A stretch of 64,000 bases of DNA from Clostridia bacterium (GTDB lineage: Bacteria; Bacillota; Clostridia; Oscillospirales; Acutalibacteraceae): NCBI GenBank assembly GCA_017517865.1, contig JAFWYB010000020.1, positions 62,001 to 126,000 of the forward strand. Reading direction: 5' to 3'. The notes beneath the pieces are model-generated. The model had not been told where the DNA came from. It ran no database searches and saw only the letters and a list, made by a program, of their open reading frames with translations. The stretch's first letter is position 1; every line of letters starts with the position of its first letter. This document shows, in pieces, positions 8,350-20,074 of the stretch. Position numbers and translations under genes: made by a program.

Positions 8350-9731
8350 TATTCCACCTGCTTTTCGATGTAATAGCGATCAAGATATTCATCCGATATA
8401 CGTCTGAGCTCACTTCTTGGGAGCATTGAAAGAAGCTCCCATCCGATATCAAGGGTTTCCTCAATACTTCTGTCTGTTTCGTTGCCCTGAGAAATATATT
8501 TTTCCTCAAAAGCAACGGCAAAGTCGGCATAAAGCCTGTCAACATCGGTAAGAGCCGCTTCACCGAGAATAATCATAAGCTCCTTGCATTCCTTGCCTCT
8601 TGCATAAGCAGAGAAAAGCTGATTCATTGTATTAGAATGATCCTCACGGGTTTTACCGACACCTATACCCTTATCCTTAAGTCTTGAAAGAGACGGCAGA
8701 ACATCAATCGGTGGTGTGATACCTCTTCTGTGCAGATCTCGCGAAAGAATTATCTGTCCCTCGGTGATGTAACCCGTAAGGTCAGGAATAGGATGAGTTT
8801 TATCATCTTCAGGCATTGAAAGAATAGGGATAAGTGTAATTGAACCGTTTTTGCCGTTCTGACGGCCTGCTCTCTCATAGATTGAAGCAAGGTCAGTATA
8901 CATATAACCGGGATAACCTCTTCTTCCGGGTACTTCCTTTCTTGCCGCCGATACCTCACGTAACGCATCCGCATAGTTTGTGATGTCAGTCATAATAACA
9001 AGAACGTGCATACCCTTATCAAAAGCAAGGTACTCCGCGGCAGTCATAGCCATTTTCGGTGTAGCAATTCTTTCAATAGCAGGATCGTTTGCAAGGTTTG
9101 AGAACATAACGGTTCTGTCGATTGCACCGGTTTCTCTGAAGGACTTAACAAAATAATCAGATTCCTCAAAGGTAATGCCCATAGCGGCAAAAACAACCGC
9201 AAAGCTGTCATCGGTGCCCTTAACCTTGGCCTGACGTGCAATCTGAGCTGCAAGCTCAGCATGAGGCAAACCTGAGGCAGAGAATACAGGCAGCTTCTGA
9301 CCTCTTACAAGAGTGTTGAGTCCGTCTATAGCGGATACACCGGTCTGAATAAACTCCTGTGGATAGCTTCTTGCGGCAGGGTTCATCGGAGTGCCGTTAA
9401 TATCCATTCTCTTTTCAGGAATAATTGAAGAACCGCCGTCAACCGGACGTCCGAGACCGTCAAACACTCGTCCGAGCATATCCTCGGAAACACCTAATTC
9501 CATCTGATGTCCGAGAAACCTCACCTTACTGTCAGAAAGATTTATACCCGTGGAGGCCTCGAAAAGCTGAACAAGCACATTTGTACCGTCAACCTCAAGC
9601 ACGCGGCATCTTCTTTTTTCTCCGTTAGTGAGTTCAATTTCACCAAGCTCGTTATAAGCAACGTTATCAACACCTCTGACAAGCATAAGAGGACCTGCAA
9701 CCTCACTTATAGTTCTATATTCTTTGGGCAT
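8349..9731 (-). CDS. ntpB: V-type ATPase subunit B
   Basis: The 460-residue regulatory nucleotide-binding subunit of the head. It retains the beta-barrel start, a Walker-related region without a canonical P-loop, and the [11 protein letters not shown] segment typical of B subunits. I choose the ATG at 9731, which overlaps the subunit A stop as TGATG and has GGGAGG upstream; the longer frame starting MCERGG lies within subunit A. Confidence 0.96.
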   Translation of the reverse strand: MPKEYRTISEVAGPLMLVRGVDNVAYNELGEIELTNGEKRRCRVLEVDGTNVLVQLFEASTGINLSDSKVRFLGHQMELGVSEDMLGRVFDGLGRPVDGGSSIIPEKRMDINGTPMNPAARSYPQEFIQTGVSAIDGLNTLVRGQKLPVFSASGLPHAELAAQIARQAKVKGTDDSFAVVFAAMGITFEESDYFVKSFRETGAIDRTVMFSNLANDPAIERIATPKMAMTAAEYLAFDKGMHVLVIMTDITNYADALREVSAARKEVPGRRGYPGYMYTDLASIYERAGRQNGKNGSITLIPILSMPEDDKTHPIPDLTGYITEGQIILSRDLHRRGITPPIDVLPSLSRLKDKGIGVGKTREDHSNTMNQLFSAYARGKECKELMIILGEAALTDVDRLYADFAVAFEEKYISQGNETDRSIEETLDIGWELLSMLPRSELRRISDEYLDRYYIEKQVE

Positions 9732-11503
9732 CAATCGTCCTCCCCTTTCACACATACTCCGAGCTGTTCTTTAAGCTGTGCATAAACGCTTTCAAATGCG
9801 TCGGCGGTTTCAGCCTCGGGTATATATTTAAATCTGCCGATAGCCTCACGTACGGGCAATTTTACTATACCGTTGATTTCAGCCCCTTTTTCAAGAGCCT
9901 CCAAAGCCTCCTTGTAGAAGCTGCACACAAGCTTCATCATAAGATACTGCTTATCAGCCGACGTATAGGTATCGACCTCGTGGAATGCAAGCTGATGAAG
10001 GAAATCCTCACGTATTGAGCGGGCAGCCTCCATTTTCAGTCTGTCCGATGCAGAAAGAGCATCCATACCTACGAGCTTTACCATTTCATCAAGCTCAGCC
10101 TCATCAGAAAGCAGACGCATAATCTGAGTACGAAGCTCAGTCCATTCGGAATTGACATTTTCATTAAACCATTTACCGAGTGAACCTGCGTAAAGTGAAT
10201 AGCTTGTAAGCCAGTTAATTGCAGGAAAATGTCTTTTATATGCGAGTGAGGAATCAAGTCCCCAGAAGACCTTTACAATTCTTAACGTTGCCTGACTGAC
10301 AGGCTCGGAAATATCACCGCCTGCAGGCGATACGGCACCTATAACAGAAAGGGTTCCCTCTCTTGAATCCTTGCCGAGAGAAATTACCCTGCCTGCACGC
10401 TCATAAAACTGAGCAAGTCGGCTGCCGAGATATGCGGGATAACCCTCTTCACCGGGCATTTCTTCAAGTCTGCCCGACATTTCACGAAGAGCCTCAGCCC
10501 AACGGGATGTGGAGTCTGCCATAAGTGCAACGTTATAACCCATATCGCGGAAGTATTCGGCAATGGTTATACCTGTATAAATTGAAGCCTCACGAGCCGC
10601 AACAGGCATATCCGACGTGTTGGCAATAAGTACTGTTCTTTCCATAAGAGATTTGCCTGTATGAGGGTCTATAAGCTCAGGAAACTCATTCAGAACGTCA
10701 GTCATTTCGTTGCCTCTCTCGCCGCAACCGATGTATACAACAATATCTGCATCTGCCCACTTTGCAAGCTGATGCTGAGTTACGGTCTTACCGCTACCGA
10801 AGGGTCCGGGAATAGCAGCAACACCGCCTTTAGCTATCGGGAAAAGAGCATCCACAACTCTCTGACCGGTAAGAAGGGGCATATCGGGCGAAAGCTTTCT
10901 CTTATAGGGACGACCCTTTCTTACAGGCCACTTCTGCATAACACCAACACCGTGCTCAACACCCTTTTCATCGAGAATAATTGCAACGATATCCTCAACG
11001 GTGCAGGTTCCGCCGCTGATTTCTTTTATAATGCCGCTTAAATCGGGCGGAATCATAATTTTATGTGAAATAATACCGGTTTCCTGAATAGTGCCGATTA
11101 TGTCACCGCCGGATACTCTTTCACCCGCCTCAAGGCAAGGCTCAAACACCCAAAGCTTTTCACGGTTCAGAGAAGGCACATCAACACCTCTTTCAAGGTT
11201 GTTTCCGCACTGCTTCATAATCTCAACGAGAGGTCTCTGTATACCGTCAAAAATACTGCCGATAAGACCGGGACCAAGCTCAACACTAAGAGGCTCACCT
11301 GTAGAAAATACCTTTTCACCCGTTTTAAGACCCGAGGTTTCCTCGTAAACCTGAATTGAAGCACGGTCTTCGTGCATTTCTATAATTTCACCTATAAGAC
11401 CCTTATCACTGACCCTTACAACGTCAAACATATTTGCTTCTTTCATATCCGAAGCAACAACTAAAGGTCCTGAAATTTTTGTAATTGTACCGGTTTTCAT
11501 CAT
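9731..11503 (-). CDS. ntpA: V-type ATPase catalytic subunit A
   Basis: A 590-residue catalytic head subunit with the P-loop GPFGSGKT at residues 233-240 and the non-homologous insert typical of V/A-type A subunits. Hydrolysis or synthesis of ATP here drives rotation of the D-F-ring assembly. Two successive ATG codons (11503 and 11500) follow AAGGTGA; the second has the better spacing. Confidence 0.96.
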   Translation of the reverse strand: MMKTGTITKISGPLVVASDMKEANMFDVVRVSDKGLIGEIIEMHEDRASIQVYEETSGLKTGEKVFSTGEPLSVELGPGLIGSIFDGIQRPLVEIMKQCGNNLERGVDVPSLNREKLWVFEPCLEAGERVSGGDIIGTIQETGIISHKIMIPPDLSGIIKEISGGTCTVEDIVAIILDEKGVEHGVGVMQKWPVRKGRPYKRKLSPDMPLLTGQRVVDALFPIAKGGVAAIPGPFGSGKTVTQHQLAKWADADIVVYIGCGERGNEMTDVLNEFPELIDPHTGKSLMERTVLIANTSDMPVAAREASIYTGITIAEYFRDMGYNVALMADSTSRWAEALREMSGRLEEMPGEEGYPAYLGSRLAQFYERAGRVISLGKDSREGTLSVIGAVSPAGGDISEPVSQATLRIVKVFWGLDSSLAYKRHFPAINWLTSYSLYAGSLGKWFNENVNSEWTELRTQIMRLLSDEAELDEMVKLVGMDALSASDRLKMEAARSIREDFLHQLAFHEVDTYTSADKQYLMMKLVCSFYKEALEALEKGAEINGIVKLPVREAIGRFKYIPEAETADAFESVYAQLKEQLGVCVKGEDD

Positions 11504-11541
11504 ATCACCTTATTTCTCCAAACATATTGATGAATGGTATT

Positions 11542-11853
11542 TTATTCTGCAAGCTGCGAACCCACAGCTCTTTCAATGCTTCTGAGCACAGACGAAAGTC
11601 CGTTGCCTGTATTTCCCGTTACACCGGGAATAAGTATAACAGCAGGTGTTACGGCATCTTTATATCTGTCTATTTCATCACCAAGCTCTGCAGCAAGCTT
11701 TTCTGTTATAAATATCACCGCAAAACCGTCAGATGCAAGGCGTCTCAACAAAGATGCCGCCTCATCAGGGTCAGTAATAAAAAATGTTTCAAAACCGACA
11801 GATTTAAAACCGCAGACACTTACACGGTCGCCGATTACAGCAACTTTATGCAT
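11542..11853 (-). CDS. ntpF: V-type ATPase subunit F
   Basis: About 103 residues with the start MHKVAVIGDRVSV and the alpha/beta fold of subunit F, a small part of the central rotor that binds subunit D. The ATG at 11853 follows GGTGAG at reasonable spacing; a TTG at 11859 is an alternative. It overlaps the end of subunit C by eight nt. Confidence 0.93.
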   Translation of the reverse strand: MHKVAVIGDRVSVCGFKSVGFETFFITDPDEAASLLRRLASDGFAVIFITEKLAAELGDEIDRYKDAVTPAVILIPGVTGNTGNGLSSVLRSIERAVGSQLAE

Positions 11854-12817
11854 AAGCAATTCTCACCCTTTCCTTAAGAACATCCTGCGGTACTCCTGCC
11901 TGCTTGGCAGAAAGTATCATATTCACCGTTTTGATCTCGCTGTTTTTTGCATAATAGTATGAGCAAACGGGATCAAAGCCGAAGGCGGTATATTTTGAGC
12001 CACGCGCAATTTCAATAATACGGTCATCACACCATTTGTCATACTTAACCGTGTCATTTAAATACAGTGACGAGCCGTATGCGTAACAGGTGCCCGAAAG
12101 ATAAGCCTCAAGCGCTTCAATACCGTTAAGAGTCGCTTCAATAATTCTGCTTCTGTCAAGCTTAAAGCAGGAAGAAATCGCAAGGTTTACAAAATCCTTG
12201 CTCTTTTCTGTAAAGCAACAACGGAAGGCGGTTTTGATGTTTGAAGTATCAGCAATAAAAGCGCAGATATCGCAATAAACGCCCTTTCCGATTGCTTCGG
12301 AATGTTTTTTTAACATTTCAATGGCTGCACTGTCGATAACGGTCTCGGCATTCTGTCCGTTTTCAGTTTTGCAGGCAAGCTCATAAGCACTCATAGCAGT
12401 GTTGCTTATAAAGCTGTCTGTAAGAAGGTTATAGTCATTCTTTTCTGCCGCCTTGCTGAGAAGCTTCAAGTCAAGAGTTGTCGGCTTAACATAAAAATCA
12501 TCCGGCTTTTCTTTAGAAAATATGCACTTAACCGCAACCTTAAGATTGAAAAAGTCATTAAGAACACAAAGGTATTTGAGAACATTCTTATCAGGTACGC
12601 TTGAAGATATGAAGTTCCATAAATCTTCTTGCTGATTTCTGACAGCTTCACGGATGCTTACCTCTTCGGATTCGAGCCAACCTACGCTTTTAAGAAGCAT
12701 CATACACTGCTTTATACCTTCAGCTTCAACAAGCTTTTTGATAAACGGTGCAGCAAATAAATCTGTTTCTCTGGCTCTGATTGCGGCAACGCAAAAAGCG
12801 TAATCAGTATCTTTCAT
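11846..12817 (-). CDS. ntpC: V-type ATPase subunit C
   Basis: A 323-residue all-helical protein beginning MKDTDYAFCVAAIRARE, which matches bacterial V-ATPase subunit C (equivalent of eukaryotic subunit d). It forms the funnel that docks the central stalk onto the proteolipid ring. It lies between E and F in the operon, as in Enterococcus-type ntp operons. Confidence 0.93.
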   Translation of the reverse strand: MKDTDYAFCVAAIRARETDLFAAPFIKKLVEAEGIKQCMMLLKSVGWLESEEVSIREAVRNQQEDLWNFISSSVPDKNVLKYLCVLNDFFNLKVAVKCIFSKEKPDDFYVKPTTLDLKLLSKAAEKNDYNLLTDSFISNTAMSAYELACKTENGQNAETVIDSAAIEMLKKHSEAIGKGVYCDICAFIADTSNIKTAFRCCFTEKSKDFVNLAISSCFKLDRSRIIEATLNGIEALEAYLSGTCYAYGSSLYLNDTVKYDKWCDDRIIEIARGSKYTAFGFDPVCSYYYAKNSEIKTVNMILSAKQAGVPQDVLKERVRIAYA

Positions 12818-12832
12818 CGTGTTACCTCCGAA

Positions 12833-13423
12833 TCAGTTGAACAATGCCTTGCTGACTGTAAATTTCAGATCATCCATACATTCGTCAAATATAGCCTTAA
12901 GAGTGCAGTTCACCTCAAAGCCGTCATATTTTAGAATAAAGCCGTTTTCGATATCAACAGCATCTTTTGAAATGTGCACGGCACCTTTTTCAAAAACAGC
13001 AGAATTTATATCATCCTCAAAGGAGGCGGGCATACGGAACAGGTCAGAGCCGTTCATATACATAACGCATTCGCCTGCCTGAATATTTTTATAACAGAGC
13101 TTTTTAATAAGCTCAAAATAATCGTCATCGGACAGCTTCTCAATTTTCTCATAAGAAGCAGAAATCACATCGTTGAGAATAGCATTTCTGATTTCAAGAT
13201 ATCTGTTTCTTGTAATGGATTCAGCGTTGCTTTTAGCCGCAGCAATTTTCTTTTCTGCCTTTTTTTCAGCTTCTTTAATGATTTGAGTAAACTGTCTTTC
13301 ACCTTCAGCTTTAGCCTCAGTAATAATATCCCTAACCTGCTGTGCACCGTCTTCTAAAACTTTCTCACAGCATTTATGTGAATCCGTCAGAATTTTTTCT
13401 GTGATTTTATCAAGCCCCGTCAT
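12833..13423 (-). CDS. ntpE: V-type ATPase subunit E (peripheral stalk)
   Basis: The 196-residue protein has a long charged N-terminal coiled coil (about residues 5-90) rich in Ala, Glu and Lys and a globular C-terminus, the signature of subunit E. It pairs with the G/H-type subunit encoded at 15955-16266 to form the stator. Confidence 0.93.
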   Translation of the reverse strand: MTGLDKITEKILTDSHKCCEKVLEDGAQQVRDIITEAKAEGERQFTQIIKEAEKKAEKKIAAAKSNAESITRNRYLEIRNAILNDVISASYEKIEKLSDDDYFELIKKLCYKNIQAGECVMYMNGSDLFRMPASFEDDINSAVFEKGAVHISKDAVDIENGFILKYDGFEVNCTLKAIFDECMDDLKFTVSKALFN

Positions 13424-13460
13424 CTGAACACCACCTTACACTGTAATATATATTTAAGCA

Positions 13461-15918
<2,458 letters not shown>

Positions 15919-15954
15919 TAATATGCACCTCCTTCTTAAAGGATATCTATAAAA

Positions 15955-16266
15955 CTATTTTACTACTTCTTCCAATATAAGCTCAATAATTCTTTCGTAC
16001 TGCTTTTCAGTGTCGGAAATAGATTTCTTTTCTCTGAGCTCAGCCAGCTTTTCAGCCTGCTTAATAATACCGTTAGCCGTATATTCAGCATCACTGAGTA
16101 TAATACTCGCCTGATTTTTCGCCTGCTCAACAGACGTTCTGACAATAATTTCTGCCTGAATCCTTGCATCGGAAATCATTTTTTCAACAGTTTTAGCAGC
16201 CACGGCTTCCATTTCCTTACTCTGTGCCTCAGCCTTCATTACCGTTTTAATCATATCAGCAGCCAT
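15955..16266 (-). CDS. V-type ATPase G/H-like peripheral stalk subunit
   Basis: A 103-residue, almost wholly helical and charged protein with long Ala/Glu/Gln/Lys runs, as in subunit G (ntpG/H, AhaH). It would form the heterodimeric stator with subunit E. Its ATG at 16266 lies 16 nt inside the end of the kinase-like gene, so the two are translationally coupled. Confidence 0.85.
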   Translation of the reverse strand: MAADMIKTVMKAEAQSKEMEAVAAKTVEKMISDARIQAEIIVRTSVEQAKNQASIILSDAEYTANGIIKQAEKLAELREKKSISDTEKQYERIIELILEEVVK

Positions 16267-17606
16267 AAATCAGATACACCTCCAAACAACAGATAATCAG
16301 ATAAATAATTATATACATTCACAGCACCGTTAACCTGCTCAAGAGCGTTATTATGCAGCACCAGTGAAATGATAAATAACACTACCATCACGGCAGCAAT
16401 AACGGCACTTATGACAAGCTTTTTGCTGGCGGGATTTGCTTTAACTGCAGGAATCCTGATTTCCGGAATCCTATCCTGTTTGACATGGGGTCTTTTTATA
16501 TGTGTACCCTTCTTTTTTGTATAAACAGGGTCAACGTCGGGAATCTGGACCTCTTCTCTTATGGAGATCACGGGCGTTGTTTCTTCAACAGTCTTGCTCA
16601 CACCTTCAATTTCGGTTATGTCCACACTGTCGGGCTCGTCAGTCTCAACACTTTTTGAATATATCTCTTCATACTTCGGCTCTTCAAAAGGCTTTTTCAA
16701 CAAAGCGTTTTTTAAATCGGAAAGCATCTGATCCGGTGAAAAATAACGTTTGTTAGGATTAAAATTACAAGCCTTCTTTATTATTGACCACAATTCATCG
16801 CTTGCAAACACGGGCTTTTCAAACTGTTGTGCAGAAATTCGCTTTTTTGTAGCCTCATTAAGCGAGTTTACCGTAACCTTCTGAGGATAGGGTTCGGTAA
16901 AGGGCAATCTGTTTCTGTTTGTGAGCATATAAAGTATAAGACCCAACGAATAGGTGTCAGCAGTGCAGTTGATATTGCCGCTCTTGATAAATTCGGGCGC
17001 CATAAAGTATTGTGTGCGCTTATATGAAATTGAAGTTTTGGAAGGCTCAAGACAGCTGAAGGTACCGAAATCTCCGAGCTTACATTTGCCGTCCTGCGTA
17101 AAAAGAATATTTTCAGGCTTGAGGTTAGGGTAAATGTAGCCGAAGGAGCGGCACTTGCTCAAACCGCGGCAGATATTCATACCGAGTCGTATAACCTCTT
17201 CGTGAGTAAAGGAAAGCTCCTTAGTAATCTCCGCGAGAGATTTTGCATTTTCAAGCCTTAAAAGAACTAATCTGCCCTTACCGTCACTCGCACGCCTTAA
17301 TTCAAAATCCTCATATTTTATTATAAATTTGTCTGCGTTTGATTTTTTGACTGTTTCAATATTATCGGTAATCTTTTTGATAATTTTTTCGTAGTGCTCA
17401 TCCTCACTTGCAGAAGTGACGGTTTCTGATGAAAACGTCTTTCTTTCGCTTCTGTTTTCACCGAGTCTGATTATTTTTAATATGGAATATTCGCGTTCTC
17501 CGCTGTAATTTTCTTTATATATAGAAAAAACCTTACCGTCTGTTCCGTTGCCTATCTGCTTGTCGGTATACCATTCACCGAAAACAGGATTAAGGGAATT
17601 AGACAT
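16251..17606 (-). CDS. Membrane-anchored Ser/Thr kinase-like protein, probable pseudokinase
   Basis: The 451-residue protein has a kinase fold at about residues 10-300, an acidic linker and one membrane segment at about 396-417. Visible motifs are a Gly loop (G19, G21, G24), Lys44 in ILK, Lys163 and Asn166 in LKPEN, DFG at 179-181 and APE at 203-205. The HRD motif, however, reads Tyr159-Pro160-Asn161, so the catalytic Asp is Asn. ATP may still bind. It is the first gene of the V-ATPase operon and overlaps the next gene, implying a role tied to that enzyme. Weak activity cannot be excluded. Confidence 0.85.
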   Translation of the reverse strand: MSNSLNPVFGEWYTDKQIGNGTDGKVFSIYKENYSGEREYSILKIIRLGENRSERKTFSSETVTSASEDEHYEKIIKKITDNIETVKKSNADKFIIKYEDFELRRASDGKGRLVLLRLENAKSLAEITKELSFTHEEVIRLGMNICRGLSKCRSFGYIYPNLKPENILFTQDGKCKLGDFGTFSCLEPSKTSISYKRTQYFMAPEFIKSGNINCTADTYSLGLILYMLTNRNRLPFTEPYPQKVTVNSLNEATKKRISAQQFEKPVFASDELWSIIKKACNFNPNKRYFSPDQMLSDLKNALLKKPFEEPKYEEIYSKSVETDEPDSVDITEIEGVSKTVEETTPVISIREEVQIPDVDPVYTKKKGTHIKRPHVKQDRIPEIRIPAVKANPASKKLVISAVIAAVMVVLFIISLVLHNNALEQVNGAVNVYNYLSDYLLFGGVSDLWLLI

Positions 17607-17680
17607 ATAAAAGCCCCCTGTCAGTATAAATAATCAAATATGATATATAATAAAACAGTAATCTAAATATTCTGATTTAA

Positions 17681-17708
17681 TTTATATTATAACACAACAT
17701 ATTGTCAA
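17681..17708 (-). promoter_or_regulatory. Promoter of the kinase-V-ATPase operon with overlapping inverted repeat
   Basis: Reading leftward, TTGACA (17703-17708) and TATAAA (17681-17686) are spaced by 16 bp. An inverted repeat with arms TTGTCA and TGACAA separated by two bases (17702-17715) overlaps the -35 hexamer and could be an operator. Confidence 0.55.
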
Positions 17709-17757
17709 ATGACAACAATTTTAAGCATTTTTTATCATTATTATTTTAAATTTTTTA

Positions 17758-17786
17758 TTGACAAGATAGCGGTAAAATATTACAAT
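17758..17786 (+). promoter_or_regulatory. Sigma-A promoter of the DUF1292 gene
   Basis: A consensus TTGACA (17758-17763) and TACAAT (17781-17786) are separated by 17 bp, about 45 bp before the gene start. Confidence 0.65.
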
Positions 17787-17830
17787 GTAAATATAAAAAA
17801 GAAAGGATTCCTGCGGGAAGTAAATGCAAT

Positions 17831-18145
17831 ATGAGTGAAGAACTTAATATGGATATGGATATTGTCAGCGTAGTTGACGACGACGGAGTTGAGCACCTTT
17901 TTGAAGAGCTTGACAGAATTGAAACAGACGACGGCAACAGATATGTTGCACTCATCCCCATCTACGATGACGAGGTTGAAATTCTTGACGATGACGGCGA
18001 CGTTCTCATTCTGAAGGTTATTGAGGAAGACGGTGAAACCTACCTCATCCAGATTGAGGATGAAAAGGAATTCAACGAAATCGGCAATATTTTCGAAGAT
18101 CGCCTTATTGAAAAATACGAGGCGGAAAGCACTTTGGAAGACTGA
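17831..18145 (+). CDS. DUF1292 family acidic protein
   Basis: A 104-residue, strongly acidic protein rich in Asp and Glu, with the alternating beta-strand pattern of the DUF1292 (YrzB-like) family found across Firmicutes. Its function is unknown. It is divergent from the V-ATPase operon and immediately precedes a probable 6S RNA. The ATG at 17831 lies ten bases after GGGAAG. Confidence 0.8.
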   Translation: MSEELNMDMDIVSVVDDDGVEHLFEELDRIETDDGNRYVALIPIYDDEVEILDDDGDVLILKVIEEDGETYLIQIEDEKEFNEIGNIFEDRLIEKYEAESTLED

Positions 18146-18153
18146 TTTTTTTG

Positions 18154-18326
18154 CCTGCTGTGTTCGATTACTGTGTTCGTTATAACCCAACACGTTATTA
18201 AACGGAGAGACGCTTTGTCAGCGGATTGCAGACCTCCCGCTCTGCGGACGAAGGGAGCGTGAACCTGACTCGCAATCACCACCCTGCCTTAGAGCAGGTT
18301 ATACACAACACTTACGGCACGGCGGG
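18154..18326 (+). ncRNA. ssrS: Probable 6S RNA
   Basis: The segment can fold into a long rod. The ends pair as 18154-18164 with 18316-18326 (11 bp including G-U pairs) and carry the 6S hallmarks GTGTTCG at the 5' side and CGGCAC at the 3' side. Inner helices pair TATAACC (18181-18187) with GGTTATA and GATTGC with GCAATC, leaving an open central bubble. The length of about 173 nt fits. 6S RNA binds sigma-A RNA polymerase and mimics an open promoter. A strong terminator follows. No clear own promoter was seen, so it may be processed from the DUF1292 transcript. Confidence 0.68.
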
Positions 18327-18340
18327 TTTGAAAAGCACAA

Positions 18341-18374
18341 CACGGTTGACTGTTAAAGGTCAACCGTGTATTTT
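18341..18374. terminator. Terminator of the 6S-like RNA, shared with the converging GH43-like gene
   Basis: A 10-bp perfect stem (18341-18350 with 18359-18368) with an 8-nt loop is followed by TATTTTTT. The gene on the opposite strand ends one base beyond it. Confidence 0.85.
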
Positions 18375-19310
18375 TTATGCGTTTACATAATGCCTTTTCA
18401 GCCTTTCATATTCTTCATCGGTAATTTCAATTACCCTTCCGTGTTTAAAGCCGTAAGGAAAGGAGAAAAGCTCCTTAGCCATTTTAAATTCGGCACTACC
18501 CGGCTTTTCACTTATAAAGGGTACGTAGCCCATTTCCGGCTTTGCACAGCCGAAAAAGTCAAGCATAAGGCACCACCTGCCGTCCGGGAGCACAAAGGTA
18601 GTATCTGCCTCATAGCAGTTATATTTGTCGATTGTTCTCATATATGCTTCAAATTTTTCATCATGTATGTAAGGACCGTAAAGATGCTCTGAAACTGCAT
18701 GCATATTGACGCCCGGATGCTCGGCATGCTTATAGAAAAGATGATAAACACCGTCAATTTTAGCTATATGAGTGTCAAGAACCTCAGCGGACTTGGTAAA
18801 GAAAAGTCTCGGCTTTGTAAAGGCTTCAAAATCATTCGTTGTTGAATAGTAAATTGACATATGTGAATAATCGTCCTGCTTTACAGTGGAGCCCCAATGA
18901 ATAAGATACTCATCCTCGCTTTCGTCATAAAAAATCTCAGGTGCCCACATACAACCGAAATCGTCTCTGCCGATGTTAATAATCTGCTGTTCGGAAAAAT
19001 TTATAAGATCATCGGTTTTCCACATACAAAAGCCGTGACTTCCCGTACGGTTGACAATCTGCCAGTTGACATTGAGATTTTCGTCATATCTGTTTGCAAT
19101 GCATTCATCTGTGGTTATGATAACAAAACCGCCCTTTTTGAGACGTGCTATTTCAATGTCGCGGCACCCACCTGTACTCATTGCGCTTGTAAGCACAGGA
19201 TTACCCGAATTAAGCTGTTCCCAGATGTAACCGTCTTTGCTTACAGCAAAATAGACCTGCTCACCGTCAACGGTTAATTTCTCTTTAAAATGAACGAATA
19301 AATACGCCAT
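18375..19310 (-). CDS. Glycoside hydrolase family 43-like protein, cytoplasmic
   Basis: A 311-residue protein with repeated blade-like strands and motifs typical of five-bladed propeller enzymes (CMWAPEIFYDESEDEY, VYHLFYKH). It lacks a signal peptide, so it would act on oligosaccharides taken into the cell, or have lost catalysis. Family members cleave arabinose- or xylose-containing glycans. The substrate cannot be read from sequence, and no sugar transporter is adjacent. Monocistronic, ending at the terminator shared with the 6S-like RNA. Confidence 0.65.
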   Translation of the reverse strand: MAYLFVHFKEKLTVDGEQVYFAVSKDGYIWEQLNSGNPVLTSAMSTGGCRDIEIARLKKGGFVIITTDECIANRYDENLNVNWQIVNRTGSHGFCMWKTDDLINFSEQQIINIGRDDFGCMWAPEIFYDESEDEYLIHWGSTVKQDDYSHMSIYYSTTNDFEAFTKPRLFFTKSAEVLDTHIAKIDGVYHLFYKHAEHPGVNMHAVSEHLYGPYIHDEKFEAYMRTIDKYNCYEADTTFVLPDGRWCLMLDFFGCAKPEMGYVPFISEKPGSAEFKMAKELFSFPYGFKHGRVIEITDEEYERLKRHYVNA

Positions 19311-19381
19311 GAAGCACCTCCGCGCAGATAATTATGTTCAGTATTATAACATAAGAAAAATATTAAATCAATAATAATCAC

Positions 19382-19410
19382 TTGACAATCATAAACATAT
19401 TTGATAGAAT
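19382..19410 (+). promoter_or_regulatory. Promoter of tRNA-Ser(CGA)
   Basis: TTGACA (19382-19387) and TAGAAT (19405-19410) are separated by 17 bp and lie 18 bp before the tRNA. Confidence 0.75.
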
Positions 19411-19428
19411 ATCCTCTACAAGCAAAAC

Positions 19429-19516
19429 GGAGAGTTGTCCGAGTGGTCGAAGGTGCAGCACTCGAAATGCTGTGTGGGGTAACTCACCCAGGGTTCGAAT
19501 CCCTGACTCTCCGCCA
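19429..19516 (+). tRNA. tRNA-Ser(CGA)
   Basis: An 88-nt tRNA with acceptor stem GGAGAGT/ACTCTCC, a long variable arm as in class II tRNAs, anticodon CGA at 19463-19465 and an encoded CCA end. It reads UCG codons. The sequence downstream is an accessory region. Confidence 0.95.
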
Positions 19517-19519
19517 AAG

Positions 19520-19557
19520 AATAACCGTCATTCTGATACAACGGAATGACGGTTATT
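19520..19557 (+). terminator. Terminator of tRNA-Ser
   Basis: A 14-bp stem (19520-19533 with 19544-19557) followed by T residues. A degenerate copy of this element, including the CCAAAGAA that precedes it, is found again at 20171-20213. Confidence 0.85.
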
Positions 19558-19630
19558 TTACACCTAAAATCAGCATTTTGGGAACTTTTGGGGAGAGAAA
19601 TCTCTAAAAAGACAATTTAATTCCATTTCA

Positions 19631-19715
19631 AATCGTTAAAACACAGATAATCGTTAAATTACAACCATAATCGTTGATTTATAGAGGCAATCGTTGAATT
19701 ATAGCCAAAATCGTT
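19631..19715 (+). repeat. Five AATCGTT direct repeats with 18-20 bp period
   Basis: Copies of AATCGTT begin at 19631, 19649, 19669, 19689 and 19709. The last copy runs into the -35 hexamer of the following gene's promoter. A period of about two helical turns would place bound proteins on one DNA face. Confidence 0.8.
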
Positions 19716-19742
19716 GAAAGATAGCAACTTATGTACTATAAT
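19714..19742 (+). promoter_or_regulatory. Promoter of the 98-residue accessory gene
   Basis: TTGAAA (19714-19719) and TATAAT (19737-19742) are spaced by 17 bp; the -35 overlaps the fifth AATCGTT repeat. Confidence 0.65.
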
Positions 19743-19772
19743 ATAAATGTTATGTGAAAGGAGGAAATCGAA

Positions 19773-20069
19773 TTGAGCAAAATCACTTTTTCTGATCTTA
19801 TTGGGAAAACTATATTGATTGGACTTACCTATTATACTGCAAATGACGAATTTATTGAACAGAAGCAGTATTGGGGAAGGGTTGTCGAATCAAACGAGAA
19901 TAGGATACTGGTGAAGTTGAATGACGGTGAAATTTTTGGACTTCCTCCGGATTTGTCTTCAACGCAAGTTGCTGCGCCCGGAGAGTATCGATTGCGTTCT
20001 ACCGGTGAAATTGTTGTGAACCCCGATTATTTGACAACATGGAATATCAATCGTCCCGAAGAGGGGTAA
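19773..20069 (+). CDS. Small conserved protein of unknown function in tRNA-linked cassette
   Basis: A 98-residue soluble protein starting at a TTG with AAGGAGG seven bases upstream. Predicted beta-rich, with a central GRVVESNENRILVKLNDGE segment and the C-terminal RLRSTGEIVVNPDYLTTW. I know similar stand-alone proteins only as uncharacterised, often beside toxin or immunity genes; no toxin gene is next to it here. It has its own promoter and is followed by a TGCACCCCC array, which suggests recent gain as a cassette. Confidence 0.75.
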   Translation: MSKITFSDLIGKTILIGLTYYTANDEFIEQKQYWGRVVESNENRILVKLNDGEIFGLPPDLSSTQVAAPGEYRLRSTGEIVVNPDYLTTWNINRPEEG

Positions 20070-20074
20070 GGTAT

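Noticed and set aside
16827..17202. Plus-strand frames opposite the kinase and other minus-strand genes
   Set aside because: They are antisense shadows without ribosome sites, family motifs or promoters.
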